Source: DATAZK01 sp965199805 (GTDB lineage Bacteria > Actinomycetota > Actinomycetes > Frankiales > Frankiaceae). Taken from it: a stretch of DNA of 64,000 nt. This document shows positions 1 through 8,752 of the stretch, in pieces (the first letter of the stretch is position 1; each line of letters opens with the position of its first letter). The stretch is from contig CBDATO010000001.1 of the NCBI GenBank assembly GCA_965199805.1, positions 930,001 through 994,000 of the forward strand, written 5' to 3'. The notes beneath the pieces were generated by a model, which did no database searches, was not told the DNA's origin, and saw nothing but the letters and a program-made list of their open reading frames with translations. Made by a program: the position numbers and the translations under genes.

Positions 1-44
1 GAGGGATCCACGGCAGCTCCAGAAGTGACAGCGGTCGCGCTCAT
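1..44 (-). CDS. N-terminal fragment of a downstream gene, probably threonine synthase
   Basis: Only the first 14 codons are inside the window, reading M-S-A-T-A-V-T-S-G-A-A-V-D-P. The ATG overlaps the TGA of the homoserine dehydrogenase gene by the ATGA pattern used throughout this operon. The identity rests on gene order: actinomycetes commonly have argS-lysA-hom-thrC-thrB. The visible residues do not identify the family. Confidence 0.4.
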   Translation of the reverse strand, partial: MSATAVTSGAAVDP

Positions 45-1369
45 GTCTCGCCTTCCACTCTCATCACGCTCGTCACGGCACGGACGACATCGAGGCCGCG
101 CAGCTCGTCGACGGTGGCGGCGAGCGCCGCATCCGTGGCTGCGTGCGAGACCAGGACGAGCGACGCGTCGTCGCCGCGGCCCTCCTGGCGCACGCTCTGG
201 ATGCTGACGTCGTGGGAGGAGTATGCCTGGGCGACGGCGGCGAGCACACCTGCTTTGTCGGCAACGTCGAGGGACACGTGATACCGCGTGACGGTGCGTC
301 CCATCTCGAGCGCCGGCAGGTTCGCGTACGCGGACTCACGCGGGCCACGCACCCCGGAGAGCCGGTGCCGGGCCACGGTGACCAGGTCACCGAGCACGGC
401 GGAGGCGGTCGGCAGCCCGCCGGCACCACGGCCGTAGAACATCATCGAGCCCGCGGCCTCGGCCTCGACGAAGACGGCGTTGTAGGCCTCGCGCACGCCG
501 GCCAGCGGGTGGTTCAGCGGGATCATCGCCGGGTGCACCCGCACGCTGATGCCGGTCTCGGTCTCGGCGCGCTCGGCGATGGCCAGCAGCTTCACGGTGG
601 CGCCCATGGCCCGCGCGCTCGCCATGTCGCCGGTGGTGACCGACCCGATGCCCTCGCGGTACACGTCGGCCGCACTCACCCGGGTGTGGAAGGCGAGCGA
701 GGCGAGGATCGCCGCCTTGGCGGCCGCGTCGAAGCCGTCGACGTCGGCGGTAGGGTCGGCCTCCGCGTAACCCAGGGCGGTGGCCTCCTCGAGCGCCTCG
801 GAGAAGCTCGCGCCGGTCTCGTCCATCCGGGTCAGGATGTAGTTGGTCGTGCCGTTGACGATGCCGAGCACCCGGTGGATCCGGTCGCCGGCGAGGCTCT
901 CGCGCAGCGGGCGCAGCAGCGGGATGGCGCCCGCGACGCTCGCCTCGTAGTAGAGGTCGGTGTCGTTGGCGGCAGCGGCCGCGTACAGGGTCGCGCCGTC
1001 CTCGGCGAGCAGCGCCTTGTTGGCGGTGACGACGCCCTTGCCGGCGGCCAGGGCGCTCAGCATCCAGCTGCGGGCCGGCTCGATGCCGCCGACGACCTCG
1101 ACGACGATGTCGATGTCCTCGCGCACCGCCAGCGCCGCCGCGTCGGACGTGAGCAGCGCGGGGTCGAGCGGCAGGTCGCGGGCGCGCTTGGGCCGCCGGA
1201 CGGCGACGCCCGCGATCTCCAGCGGCGCACCGACCCGCGCGGCGAGCTCGGTGGCGTGCCGGTCGAGCTGACGCACCACCTCGCTGCCCACCACGCCGCA
1301 GCCGAGCAGCGCGATGCGGATCGGCCCCCCCGGCTTTCGGCTTGCCGTTGCTTGCGGTGTTGCACTCAT
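41..1369 (-). CDS. hom: Homoserine dehydrogenase
   Basis: Reduces aspartate semialdehyde to homoserine with NAD(P)H, at the branch point to threonine, methionine and isoleucine. The 442 residues start with a Rossmann nucleotide-binding motif (GCGVVG, about residues 23-28). The catalytic domain carries GIVNGTTNYI and the conserved LGYAEADPTADVDGFDAAAK stretch. An ACT domain at about 358-435 (YHVSLDVADKAGVLAAVAQA) fits allosteric control by threonine. Length is normal for the actinobacterial form. The ATG overlaps the lysA stop by 4 bp and the hom stop overlaps the next start, so it sits inside a translationally coupled operon. Confidence 0.97.
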   Translation of the reverse strand: MSATPQATASRKPGGPIRIALLGCGVVGSEVVRQLDRHATELAARVGAPLEIAGVAVRRPKRARDLPLDPALLTSDAAALAVREDIDIVVEVVGGIEPARSWMLSALAAGKGVVTANKALLAEDGATLYAAAAANDTDLYYEASVAGAIPLLRPLRESLAGDRIHRVLGIVNGTTNYILTRMDETGASFSEALEEATALGYAEADPTADVDGFDAAAKAAILASLAFHTRVSAADVYREGIGSVTTGDMASARAMGATVKLLAIAERAETETGISVRVHPAMIPLNHPLAGVREAYNAVFVEAEAAGSMMFYGRGAGGLPTASAVLGDLVTVARHRLSGVRGPRESAYANLPALEMGRTVTRYHVSLDVADKAGVLAAVAQAYSSHDVSIQSVRQEGRGDDASLVLVSHAATDAALAATVDELRGLDVVRAVTSVMRVEGET

Positions 1370-2700
1370 CCGACGTCCAGCGCCAGCAGATCGGCCTCGG
1401 TCTCGCGGCGCACGATGACCTGGGGCAGCCCGTCGCGTACGGCGACCACCGGGGGCCGCGGTACGTGGTTGTAATTGCTTGCCATGGACCGGTGGTAGGC
1501 ACCGCTGGAGGCGAGCGCCAGCAGATCACCCGGGTGCAGGTCGCCTGGCACCGACACGTCGGGGGCGACGAGGTCGCCGCTCTCGCAGTGCTTGCCGACC
1601 ACGGTGACCGTGCCGGCGGGGGCGGCGCTCGTGCGGCTGGCAAGCGCGACCGTGTAACGCGCCCCGTACAGGGCGGGGCGGATGTTGTCGCTCATACCGC
1701 CGTCGACGCTGACGTACGTGCGCAGCCCGGGGAGCTCCTTGACGGTGCCGACCTCGTACAGCGTGACCGTGCCCGGACCGGCGATGGCCCGGCCCGGCTC
1801 GACGGCGAGGTGCGGCACGGCGAGCCCGGCCTGCGCGCACGCCTTGGCCACCAGCGCCTTCATCCGCTCGGCCATCTCGGCGATGTCGAGCGGCGCGTCT
1901 TCGCTGGTGTACGCGATGCCGAAGCCGCCACCAAGGTCGAGCTCGGGCAGCTCGACGCCGTGGGTGTCACGCACCTGTGCCAGCAACCCGACAAGACGCT
2001 CCGCGGCGAGCCGGAAGCCGGCCGTGTCGAAGATCTGCGAGCCGATGTGGGCGTGCAGGCCGACGAGCTCCAGCGACGGGCTGGCCAGCACGTGGGCGAT
2101 GGCCGCCTCGGCCGCACCGGACGCCAGCGAGAAGCCAAACTTCTGGTCCTCCTGGCCGGTCTGCACGTATTCGTGGGTGTGCGCCTCGACCCCGGGCGTG
2201 ACCCGGATGTAGACGCGCTGACGTACCCGCTCCTGCAGCGCGATCAGGCCGAGCCGCTCGATCTCCTCGGGCGAGTCGACGGCGACCCGGCCGACCCCGT
2301 ACGCGATGGCGCGGCGCAGCTCGGGCACCGACTTGTTGTTGCCGTGGAACGTGATGTGCGCGCCCGGGAAGCCGACGGCCTCGGCGACGGCCAGCTCGCC
2401 TCCGGTGCAGACGTCGAGCGACAGGCCCTCCTCGTGCACCCAGCGCGCGACCGCCTTGCACAGGAACGCCTTGCCGGCGTAATTCACGGTGGTGTCGGCG
2501 CCGAAGGCGGCCCGGAAGTCGGCGCAGCGGCCACGGAAGTCGGCCTCGTCGAGCACCAGCAGCGGGGTGCCGAACTCGGCGGCCAGCGCATCCGCCCGCA
2601 TGCCCCCGATGCTGAGCACGCCGTCGTCGGCGCGGGTCGCCGTACGCGGCCAGACGGCAGGGTCGAGGACGCCGGGATCGGTGGTCATGCCCGCACTCAC
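1366..2700 (-). CDS. lysA: Diaminopimelate decarboxylase
   Basis: PLP enzyme making L-lysine from meso-diaminopimelate, the last step of lysine synthesis. The fold-III (alanine-racemase-like) barrel has the PLP lysine in YAGKAFLCK (K77), the glycine-rich phosphate loop LDLGGGFGIAY, and the C-terminal KHCESGDLVAPDVSVPGD segment that contributes substrate contacts at the dimer interface. The 444-residue length is normal. Translation could begin at Met1 or Met5; Met1 is preferred because its ATG overlaps the argS stop by 4 bp. It lies between argS and hom as in many actinomycetes. Confidence 0.96.
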   Translation of the reverse strand: MSAGMTTDPGVLDPAVWPRTATRADDGVLSIGGMRADALAAEFGTPLLVLDEADFRGRCADFRAAFGADTTVNYAGKAFLCKAVARWVHEEGLSLDVCTGGELAVAEAVGFPGAHITFHGNNKSVPELRRAIAYGVGRVAVDSPEEIERLGLIALQERVRQRVYIRVTPGVEAHTHEYVQTGQEDQKFGFSLASGAAEAAIAHVLASPSLELVGLHAHIGSQIFDTAGFRLAAERLVGLLAQVRDTHGVELPELDLGGGFGIAYTSEDAPLDIAEMAERMKALVAKACAQAGLAVPHLAVEPGRAIAGPGTVTLYEVGTVKELPGLRTYVSVDGGMSDNIRPALYGARYTVALASRTSAAPAGTVTVVGKHCESGDLVAPDVSVPGDLHPGDLLALASSGAYHRSMASNYNHVPRPPVVAVRDGLPQVIVRRETEADLLALDVG

Positions 2701-4346
2701 ATCCGCTCCGGGGCGCTGACACCCAGCAGGCCGAGGCCGTTACGGGTGACGACGCGGGTGGCCTCGACCAGGAGCAGCCGCGCATACGTGAGCGGCGTGG
2801 CCTCCTCGTCGCCCATCGGCAGCACCCGGCACGCGTCGTAGAAGCGGTGGTAGGTGCCGGAAAGCTCCTCGAGGTAGCGCGCGACGCGGTGCGGCGCCAG
2901 GAACGAGGCGGCGCCGGCGACGACCCGCGGGAACTCCGCCAGCGCCCGGGCGAGGTCGCCCTCCCGCTCGTGGGTCAGGAGCGTGACGTCGGCGTCGGGG
3001 TCGAGCGTGAGGCCGAGCTCGGCGGCATTGCGCAGCAGGCTCGACTGCCGGGCGTGGGCGTACTGCACGTAGAAGACCGGGTTGGCGTTGGTGTGCGACG
3101 AGAGCACGTCGACGTCGAGGTCCACGGCGGAGTCGGTCGACGCCCGCGCCAGGGAGTAGCGCGCGGCGTCGACACCGACCAGCTCGACGAGGTCGTCCAG
3201 GGTGATGAAGGTGCCCGCACGCTTGCTCATCCGCACCGGCTGCCCGCCGCGGAGCACGTTGACCAGCTGGCCGATCAGGATCTGCAGGGTCTGCGCCGGG
3301 TCGTCGCCGAAGCAGGCGGCCATCGCACGCAGCCGGCCGACGTAGCCGTGGTGGTCGGCGCCGAGCAGGTAGATGCAGCGCTCGTAGCCCCGCTCGCGCT
3401 TGTCGAGGTAGTACGCGGCGTCGGAGGTGAAGTAGGAGGTGTCGCCGTCGGACTTGACGAGCACCCGGTCCTTGTCGTCACCGAAGTCGGTGGTGCGCAG
3501 CCAGAGCGCGCCCTCGGACTCGTACGTGTGACCCTCGGCCCTGAGCCGCTCCAGGGCGCGCTCGACGGCACCGGAGGCGGTCAGCGACTTCTCCGAGAAC
3601 CAGACGTCGAAGGTGACACCGAAGCCCTCGAGGTCGGTCCGGATCGTGTCGATCATCTGCGCGACACCGGCGCTGGCGAAGGTCTCGATGACCTCCTCGT
3701 ACGGCCGGTTGGGCAGGTCGGGGTGCGACCACAGCACGCGCGCCGCGACCTCGGCGATGTACGCGCCGGCGTAGCCGTCCTCGGGCACCGGCTCACCCTT
3801 GGCGGTAGCGAGCTGGGAGGCCGCGAACCGGGTGATCTGCGCGCCGGCGTCGTTGACGTAGTACTCGCGGGTGACCTCGGCGCCGCTCGCCTCGAGCAGT
3901 CGGGCCATCGCGTCACCGACGGCCGCCCAGCGGGTGCCGCCGACGTGGATCGGGCCGGTCGGGTTTGCACTGACGAACTCGAGGTTGATGCGCTGCTTGG
4001 CGGCCGCGTCGTTGTGCCCGTAGCGCTCGCCGGCCGCGACGATCGTGCGCGCGATGCCGCCCAGGCTGGCGAAGCTGATGTTCAGGAAGCCGGGCCCGGC
4101 GACGTCGACGGCCGAGATGCCCTCGACCTGGCGCAGCCGCGTGGCGATCAGCTCGGCGATCTCGCGCGGCGGCCGCTTGGCCGCCTTGGCCAGCACCAGG
4201 GCGACGTTGCTCGCGTAGTCACCGTGCTCTTTGCTGCGTGGCCGCTCGACGTGCACCGACTCCGGCAGCGGCGCGTCGAACTCGCCTGCCGCCACCGCAT
4301 CGGCCACGACGGCGCGCAGCACCTCCGAGAGCTCCGCCGGTGTCAT
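2697..4346 (-). CDS. argS: Arginyl-tRNA synthetase
   Basis: Class I aminoacyl-tRNA synthetase charging tRNA-Arg. The 549 residues contain an N-terminal Arg-tRNA-synthetase additional domain (about 1-90), the HIGH-type motif written HVGG at 134-137 inside SANPTGPIHVGGTRWAAVGD, and an intact KMSK-type motif VRMSKRAGTFI. A C-terminal DALR-type anticodon-binding domain ends the protein. It is the first core-metabolism gene of the argS-lysA-hom run, with a 36 bp gap to the upstream lipoprotein gene. A tRNA-Arg gene lies about 7 kb away, which is probably coincidental. Confidence 0.97.
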   Translation of the reverse strand: MTPAELSEVLRAVVADAVAAGEFDAPLPESVHVERPRSKEHGDYASNVALVLAKAAKRPPREIAELIATRLRQVEGISAVDVAGPGFLNISFASLGGIARTIVAAGERYGHNDAAAKQRINLEFVSANPTGPIHVGGTRWAAVGDAMARLLEASGAEVTREYYVNDAGAQITRFAASQLATAKGEPVPEDGYAGAYIAEVAARVLWSHPDLPNRPYEEVIETFASAGVAQMIDTIRTDLEGFGVTFDVWFSEKSLTASGAVERALERLRAEGHTYESEGALWLRTTDFGDDKDRVLVKSDGDTSYFTSDAAYYLDKRERGYERCIYLLGADHHGYVGRLRAMAACFGDDPAQTLQILIGQLVNVLRGGQPVRMSKRAGTFITLDDLVELVGVDAARYSLARASTDSAVDLDVDVLSSHTNANPVFYVQYAHARQSSLLRNAAELGLTLDPDADVTLLTHEREGDLARALAEFPRVVAGAASFLAPHRVARYLEELSGTYHRFYDACRVLPMGDEEATPLTYARLLLVEATRVVTRNGLGLLGVSAPERM

Positions 4347-4382
4347 GACGTTCAGGGTATCGGCGCAGGCGAACGGGTCCGG

Positions 4383-5009
4383 TCAGCTGCCGGACTGGTC
4401 CGCCGGTGACGGTGGCTGCGCCTGACCCGACGGCGGGCCCTGGGCGAGCAGCTGCTCCGCCTGCTGCGGGGTCGCCCCGGCACAAGCGGCGCCCGGCTCG
4501 CCGCCCTGACCGCCACCCGCGTACTCCTGAACGAACTGCTTCAGCCGCGGGTCGGACGCCGAATCGACCTTGAGCTGCAGGCCCCAGGCGGTGGCGATGA
4601 CCTTTGCCGGCTGACCCGGGTACGGCGACACCAGGACGTAGCTCGGGTCGATCTCGGCGAGCGTGGCCAGCGGCGCCGGGTCGATGCCGTCGGCGTACGT
4701 GAGCCAGACCGCTCCGTGCTCGAGCGAGTGCACCGCGTTCTCGTTCGGGACGGGTGCGGTGTAGACGGCGCAATTCAGCGGCACCGGGCTGTGGTCGCCG
4801 CCGAGCGGCGGGGTGCGGCTGTAGGTCAGCTTCACGCCCTGGAAGTGGTCGTGCGGCAGGCCGGTGACCGCCACGACCCCGGTGATGTCGCTGCTGCCGC
4901 CACTCGCCGTGGCGCTCGGGGCAGGCGCCGGCGAGGACGAACTGCTGCACCCGGCGACCAGACCGGAGGCCAGCACCGCCGCGACGGACAACGTGACGAC
5001 GCGTCTCAC
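4383..5009 (-). CDS. DUF3105 lipoprotein
   Basis: Secreted lipoprotein of unknown function. The N-terminus is a short signal peptide ending in a lipobox, LVAGC at about residues 17-21, followed by a Ser/Pro/Ala linker. The rest matches the DUF3105 pattern, with the PPLGGDHSP segment and the diagnostic HSLEHGAVWLTY block. An unusual Gly/Gln-rich tail with two cysteines follows. 208 residues. The ATG overlaps the stop of the upstream response regulator gene by 4 bp, so the two are probably co-translated. The family is common in actinobacteria and has no assigned reaction. Confidence 0.87.
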   Translation of the reverse strand: MRRVVTLSVAAVLASGLVAGCSSSSSPAPAPSATASGGSSDITGVVAVTGLPHDHFQGVKLTYSRTPPLGGDHSPVPLNCAVYTAPVPNENAVHSLEHGAVWLTYADGIDPAPLATLAEIDPSYVLVSPYPGQPAKVIATAWGLQLKVDSASDPRLKQFVQEYAGGGQGGEPGAACAGATPQQAEQLLAQGPPSGQAQPPSPADQSGS

Positions 5010-5416
5010 ACCGGCTCCGCGAGCCGGCGCACGATGTCGACCAGGTCATCCGGGTCGAAGGGCTTGGTCAGGTAGGCGTCGACCCCGAGCCGGGTGCCGC
5101 GGCGGACGTCGGCCTCCTGGGCCCGGGCCGAGAGCAGGACGACCTTGACGTGGGCCGTCTGCGGATCGCTGCGCAGTCGCGCGGCGGCGTCCCAGCCGTC
5201 GAGGTTCGGCATCATCACGTCGAGGGTGATCACCGCCGGATCGACCTCGACGACCTTGCGCAGGGCGTCGGCCCCGTCGCTCGCCTCGTGCACCTCGAAG
5301 CCCTCGAGCTCGAGGTTCAGGGTGATCAGCTGGCGGATCACGTCGTCGTCGTCCACGACGAGGACGCGGATGGGCTCATCGCCGTCCGGCACCGGGAGGT
5401 CAGCTGTCGAGTTCAA
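5006..5416 (-). CDS. Single-domain response regulator (CheY-like)
   Basis: Stand-alone receiver domain of 136 residues with no output domain. The acidic pocket is D22-D24, the phospho-acceptor is D66 in ITLDVMMP, the switch Thr/Ser is S96, and the conserved lysine is K118 in YLTKPFD. Such proteins signal by protein-protein contact. No intact cognate kinase is nearby; the only histidine kinase in the window (7198-8628) is truncated. The chosen start overlaps the upstream PRC-barrel gene by 17 bp; a later in-frame start would shorten the non-conserved N-terminus. Confidence 0.9.
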   Translation of the reverse strand: MNSTADLPVPDGDEPIRVLVVDDDDVIRQLITLNLELEGFEVHEASDGADALRKVVEVDPAVITLDVMMPNLDGWDAAARLRSDPQTAHVKVVLLSARAQEADVRRGTRLGVDAYLTKPFDPDDLVDIVRRLAEPV

Positions 5417-6071
5417 CGGGCGGCAGGTCTTTCACGGCGGCTTTCCCGAGCCGCAGGTGGATGCCGTCCTTCACGTCCGTGACCTCGCTGATCGGGATGG
5501 CGACCTCCTTGCGGCCGAAGAGGTGCCCCTCCTGCAGCAACACATGCGTGACCTTGTGCGTGCGCGGGTCGATCACCAGGCCGTGCACGCGGCCGATGTC
5601 GCCGTCACTGGCGTGCACCGGCTCGCCGCGGTGGATCGCGACCTCACCGGCGGGGAGGTCGTCGACGATCTCCCCGCGCGGGGCGTTGTTGCCGAAGTCC
5701 TCGAACACCGCGGTGCCGGACCCGCCCAGCTGGAAGTACGGCCAGCCGAGCACCTCGCTGTCGTAGCCGTAAGGCGCTCCGGTGCCGGGCAGGAAGCGGG
5801 TGTCCTCCGCGTGGTCGAGGGTCTCGAACTGCGCCAGCGTGCACGACAGCTCGATGTCGTCGTCCGCCGCCACGACCATCCGCACCGGGACGAGCCGGCC
5901 GAGGCCCCAGCGTCCTTCCGGCTCCACGACCAGGTGGGCGACCGCCCGGGCGACCGGGTTGATCACGACCGTGACGAGCTTGCCGCACGGCCCGTCGGAG
6001 CACCGCACCTCGGCACCGATCTCGAAACGTTCAGACGCGCCCTGAGTCACCACGCGGTGATCGTAAGTCAC
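5400..6071 (-). CDS. Protein with two PRC-barrel domains
   Basis: 223-residue cytoplasmic protein with two PRC-barrel-like beta modules. The first spans about residues 15-60 (EIGAEVRCSDGPCGKLVTVVINP) and the second about 150-215 (DGDIGRVHGLVIDPRTHKVTHVLLQ). PRC barrels bind protein or RNA partners in RNA maturation and photosynthetic assembly factors; the role of this subgroup is unknown. The GTG start follows the TGA of the decayed carboxypeptidase gene directly, with no intervening base, so the genes were once co-transcribed. A second GTG seven codons in is possible. It is followed by a response regulator gene. Confidence 0.8.
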   Translation of the reverse strand: MTYDHRVVTQGASERFEIGAEVRCSDGPCGKLVTVVINPVARAVAHLVVEPEGRWGLGRLVPVRMVVAADDDIELSCTLAQFETLDHAEDTRFLPGTGAPYGYDSEVLGWPYFQLGGSGTAVFEDFGNNAPRGEIVDDLPAGEVAIHRGEPVHASDGDIGRVHGLVIDPRTHKVTHVLLQEGHLFGRKEVAIPISEVTDVKDGIHLRLGKAAVKDLPPVELDS

Positions 6072-7197
6072 TCAGTTCTGTTCGTAGTGCACGTTGGTGA
6101 TCGCGGCCTCGTCGGTGAGCACGCGATCACGTCGTCCAGGCTGGAGATCGCGCCGAAGTCGTTGAGGATGATCGCGTACGCGATGGTGTGGCCGCTCCTG
6201 GCGTCGACGTAGCCGGCCAGGTTCTCGGCGACGAGCTTGCCCTCCTCGACCGTCGTGCCGGTCTTGCCGTGCACGTGGCCCTTCGCCGACGAGCAGGGGC
6301 AACGCGTCGCGGTAGGTCGCCGCCACCGGGGTCCGGCTCATGAGCGTCAGCATGTCGACGATGGCGCGCGGTGACGCCTTGCTGTCCGGGCTGCCGCTGC
6401 CGTTGGTCGGGAAGTCGAACGAGTCGCCCGGGATGCCCAGGTCGATGAGCGCGGTACGCTCCGCCGCCAGCGCGCCGGTCACGGTCCGCTGTCCCTGCGA
6501 GAGGCCGTACTGGGTGAGCGCGAGGTTCGCCCCCAGGTTGAGGCTGACCTTGAGGATCAGCCGGGCCTGCTGCGCGAAGGGCAGCGAGGTGGGCGAGGCG
6601 ATCGGCGTCCCTGTAGCTGTCGACGGCCGGCAGGCCGGACGTCGGGTCGGCCGCGACAGCGGGCGCGTCGACCGTGACACCGCTGCGCTGCAGGGCGGCG
6701 ATGAACGCCGTCCGCGCCAGGTTGTCCGGCTTGTCGATGCGGAACGTGCCGACGAACTGCGGGCGGCCCGACAACGGCGCCTTGTAGTCGACCGGGATGG
6801 TGCCGGCGACCGTGCCGGAGCAGCCCGGGGTGCCGACGCAGTCGACGACGCCGGTGACGGACGTACCCGCCGGGGTGGTGCCGTCCGGGATGGCGACGGT
6901 GGGCTCGGTGCCCGCCGCGGTGGTCATGACCGTGCCGGTCACGGCGAAGCCGGGCGTCTTGGGCCGGTAGTCGATCTTCGCCGGCTGGCCGGGCGTGGTC
7001 GGCGTGACCGTCACGTCGATCATGTCCTCGTTCAGCATCGTCGGCGTGATCAGCAGCTGCTGATTGGGCACCCGGTAGCTCGAGAAGAGCCGGTCGTCGA
7101 CGGCGACGTCACCGTCGATACGGGTGATGCCGGCGGCCTTCACCTGGTCGGCCAGGGCCTGCAGCCCGGTCAGCGGGTCCTGCGGCACCGACGAGAT
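6072..7197 (-). pseudogene. Truncated, frameshifted DacB/PBP4-like D-Ala-D-Ala carboxypeptidase remnant
   Basis: Remains of a peptidase S13 gene. It opens in the middle domain (LQALADQVKAAGITRIDGD), so the N-terminal part with the catalytic SxxK motif is absent. The reading frame changes near 6590-6620, where RLAHLA moves to a frame reading LPFAQQARLILKVSLN. It changes again near 6285, where LPLLVGEG moves to HVHGKTGTT and residues usual between these motifs are missing. A third change near 6120 restores the natural C-terminus VLTDEAAITNVHYEQN. The KTG box (6257-6265) and an SGSPD segment survive. No single frame can make an active enzyme. Confidence 0.82.
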
Positions 7198-8628
7198 CTG
7201 CCGCAGCTGCACGAGGACTTTCGTCGCCCGGGCGTGCCGGGCCGCGTTGGTGAGGCACTCCGCGACGACGAAGTAGCCGGTGCGCTGCGCCGTGGCCGAC
7301 ATGACGTGCGTCAGCTCCCCGGTGTCGAGCACGATCGGCAGGTCGATGCGGTCCGTCAGGTCCTCGACGGCGTCGGCGAGGCCGCGCTCGATCAGCGCCG
7401 CCGGCAGGATGTCGTGCACCAGCCCACGCAGCTCCCGCGCCGACATGTCGATCGCGACCCGCAGCCGGGTGGCGGTCGCCTGGATCTCGGGCGTCGAGTC
7501 GGCGTGACGGGCGATCTGCTGGGCACCGAGGGCGATGGCCACCAGCTGCGCCTGCATGCCGTCGTGCAGGTCCTGGGCGATCCGGTTGCGCTCCCGGTCG
7601 CCGGCCTCGACGATGCGGCGGCCGGCCACCTGCAGCGCATGCTCGCTCGTCCGCAGCTCGGAGGTGAGCCGCTCCTGCTCGATCGCGAGAGCGACCACCC
7701 GGCCGGTGGCCTGCACCAGCCCGGGATCCTCGTTGCGCACCGGGTCGTAGCTGATCTCCACCACCGCCTCGCCGTGCACCTGGACGGGCGCGTCGGCGAG
7801 CCACGACCCGAGCTCGTGGATCTCACCCGTACGCGCGAAGCCCCCGAGCAGCACGCCGACCGCGAAGACGATCGGTACCGCGCCCAGCAGGACCATCTGC
7901 ACCGTGAAGGCCTCGGGCGGCATCAGGTGGAACAGCGGCATGATCACGTACGGCTGGATCGCCACCCCGAGCACCGCGATCATCCCGTACGCGTAGAGCG
8001 GACCGAGCCCCCGGCGCTGGGACCGGCCGGCACGATACAACCGGACGCCCAGGATGTAGGCGGTCACGCCCATCGCGGCGAGACCGCACCCGTTCTGCAC
8101 CCATTCGCCGGCCCGGTGCGCAGCCTCGGAGTCCGTCAGAGCGAGCCACCCGTCCGGGCTGTTGCTCGGCCGGAACAGGTAGAGCGGCACCTGCAACACC
8201 AGCGCGACAACGAAACCGGCCACCACCGTCAGGCGGGCGAGCCGCGACCGCAGCCTGCCGGACGGGAACGCGAGCAGCAGGTGGACGACCATGGCGAGCG
8301 GAACGGTCGCCGTCACGACCCCTACGCAGGCCAGCACCGGGTGGTCGGTGTTGCCGAGCACGGAGAGCATCCACCCGACCGACGCGGCCACGATGATCAC
8401 GCCCATGCGGCTCTTCGGCCGACGCCACCAGGCCGTCAGTCCCGCAGCCGTGTAGACCGCGCCGAGGGCCGCATACGCGACGCGTAGGCCGAGGTAAGGC
8501 CCGCCGCCGTCCGTGATGAGCGCGATCTCCAGGGCGACGACGAAGACCGACAGCGCGCCGATTCCGACGAGCGCCGGGCGCGCGGGATGACCCACGGACA
8601 AGCGCACCGGCGCGGGCGTTGTCGTCAC
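7198..8628 (-). pseudogene. Histidine kinase truncated inside the ATPase domain and joined to the dacB remnant
   Basis: The GTG at 8628, with GGAG 8 nt upstream, opens a membrane kinase. It has about six to eight hydrophobic segments in residues 18-265, a HisKA_3-type dimerisation helix with the phospho-acceptor H355 in RIAQDLHDG, and the beginning of a HATPase domain (AECLTNAARHARA, N-box at 461). It stops resembling a kinase at about residue 477 and continues without a stop into carboxypeptidase sequence. The G-boxes that close over ATP are missing, so it should be inactive. The continuous frame ends at 6127. Confidence 0.82.
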
Positions 8629-8752
8629 GTACCCCGCTCCCCTGGGCTGCTCGTCCCTGTCACTCCCCGACACCGCCCTCGACCCGGAGCGGTGGACCGC
8701 CCAGTGTGGACGCCCACGGACATCCGACCGAGGGACCCAGGTCGTGTGATCG

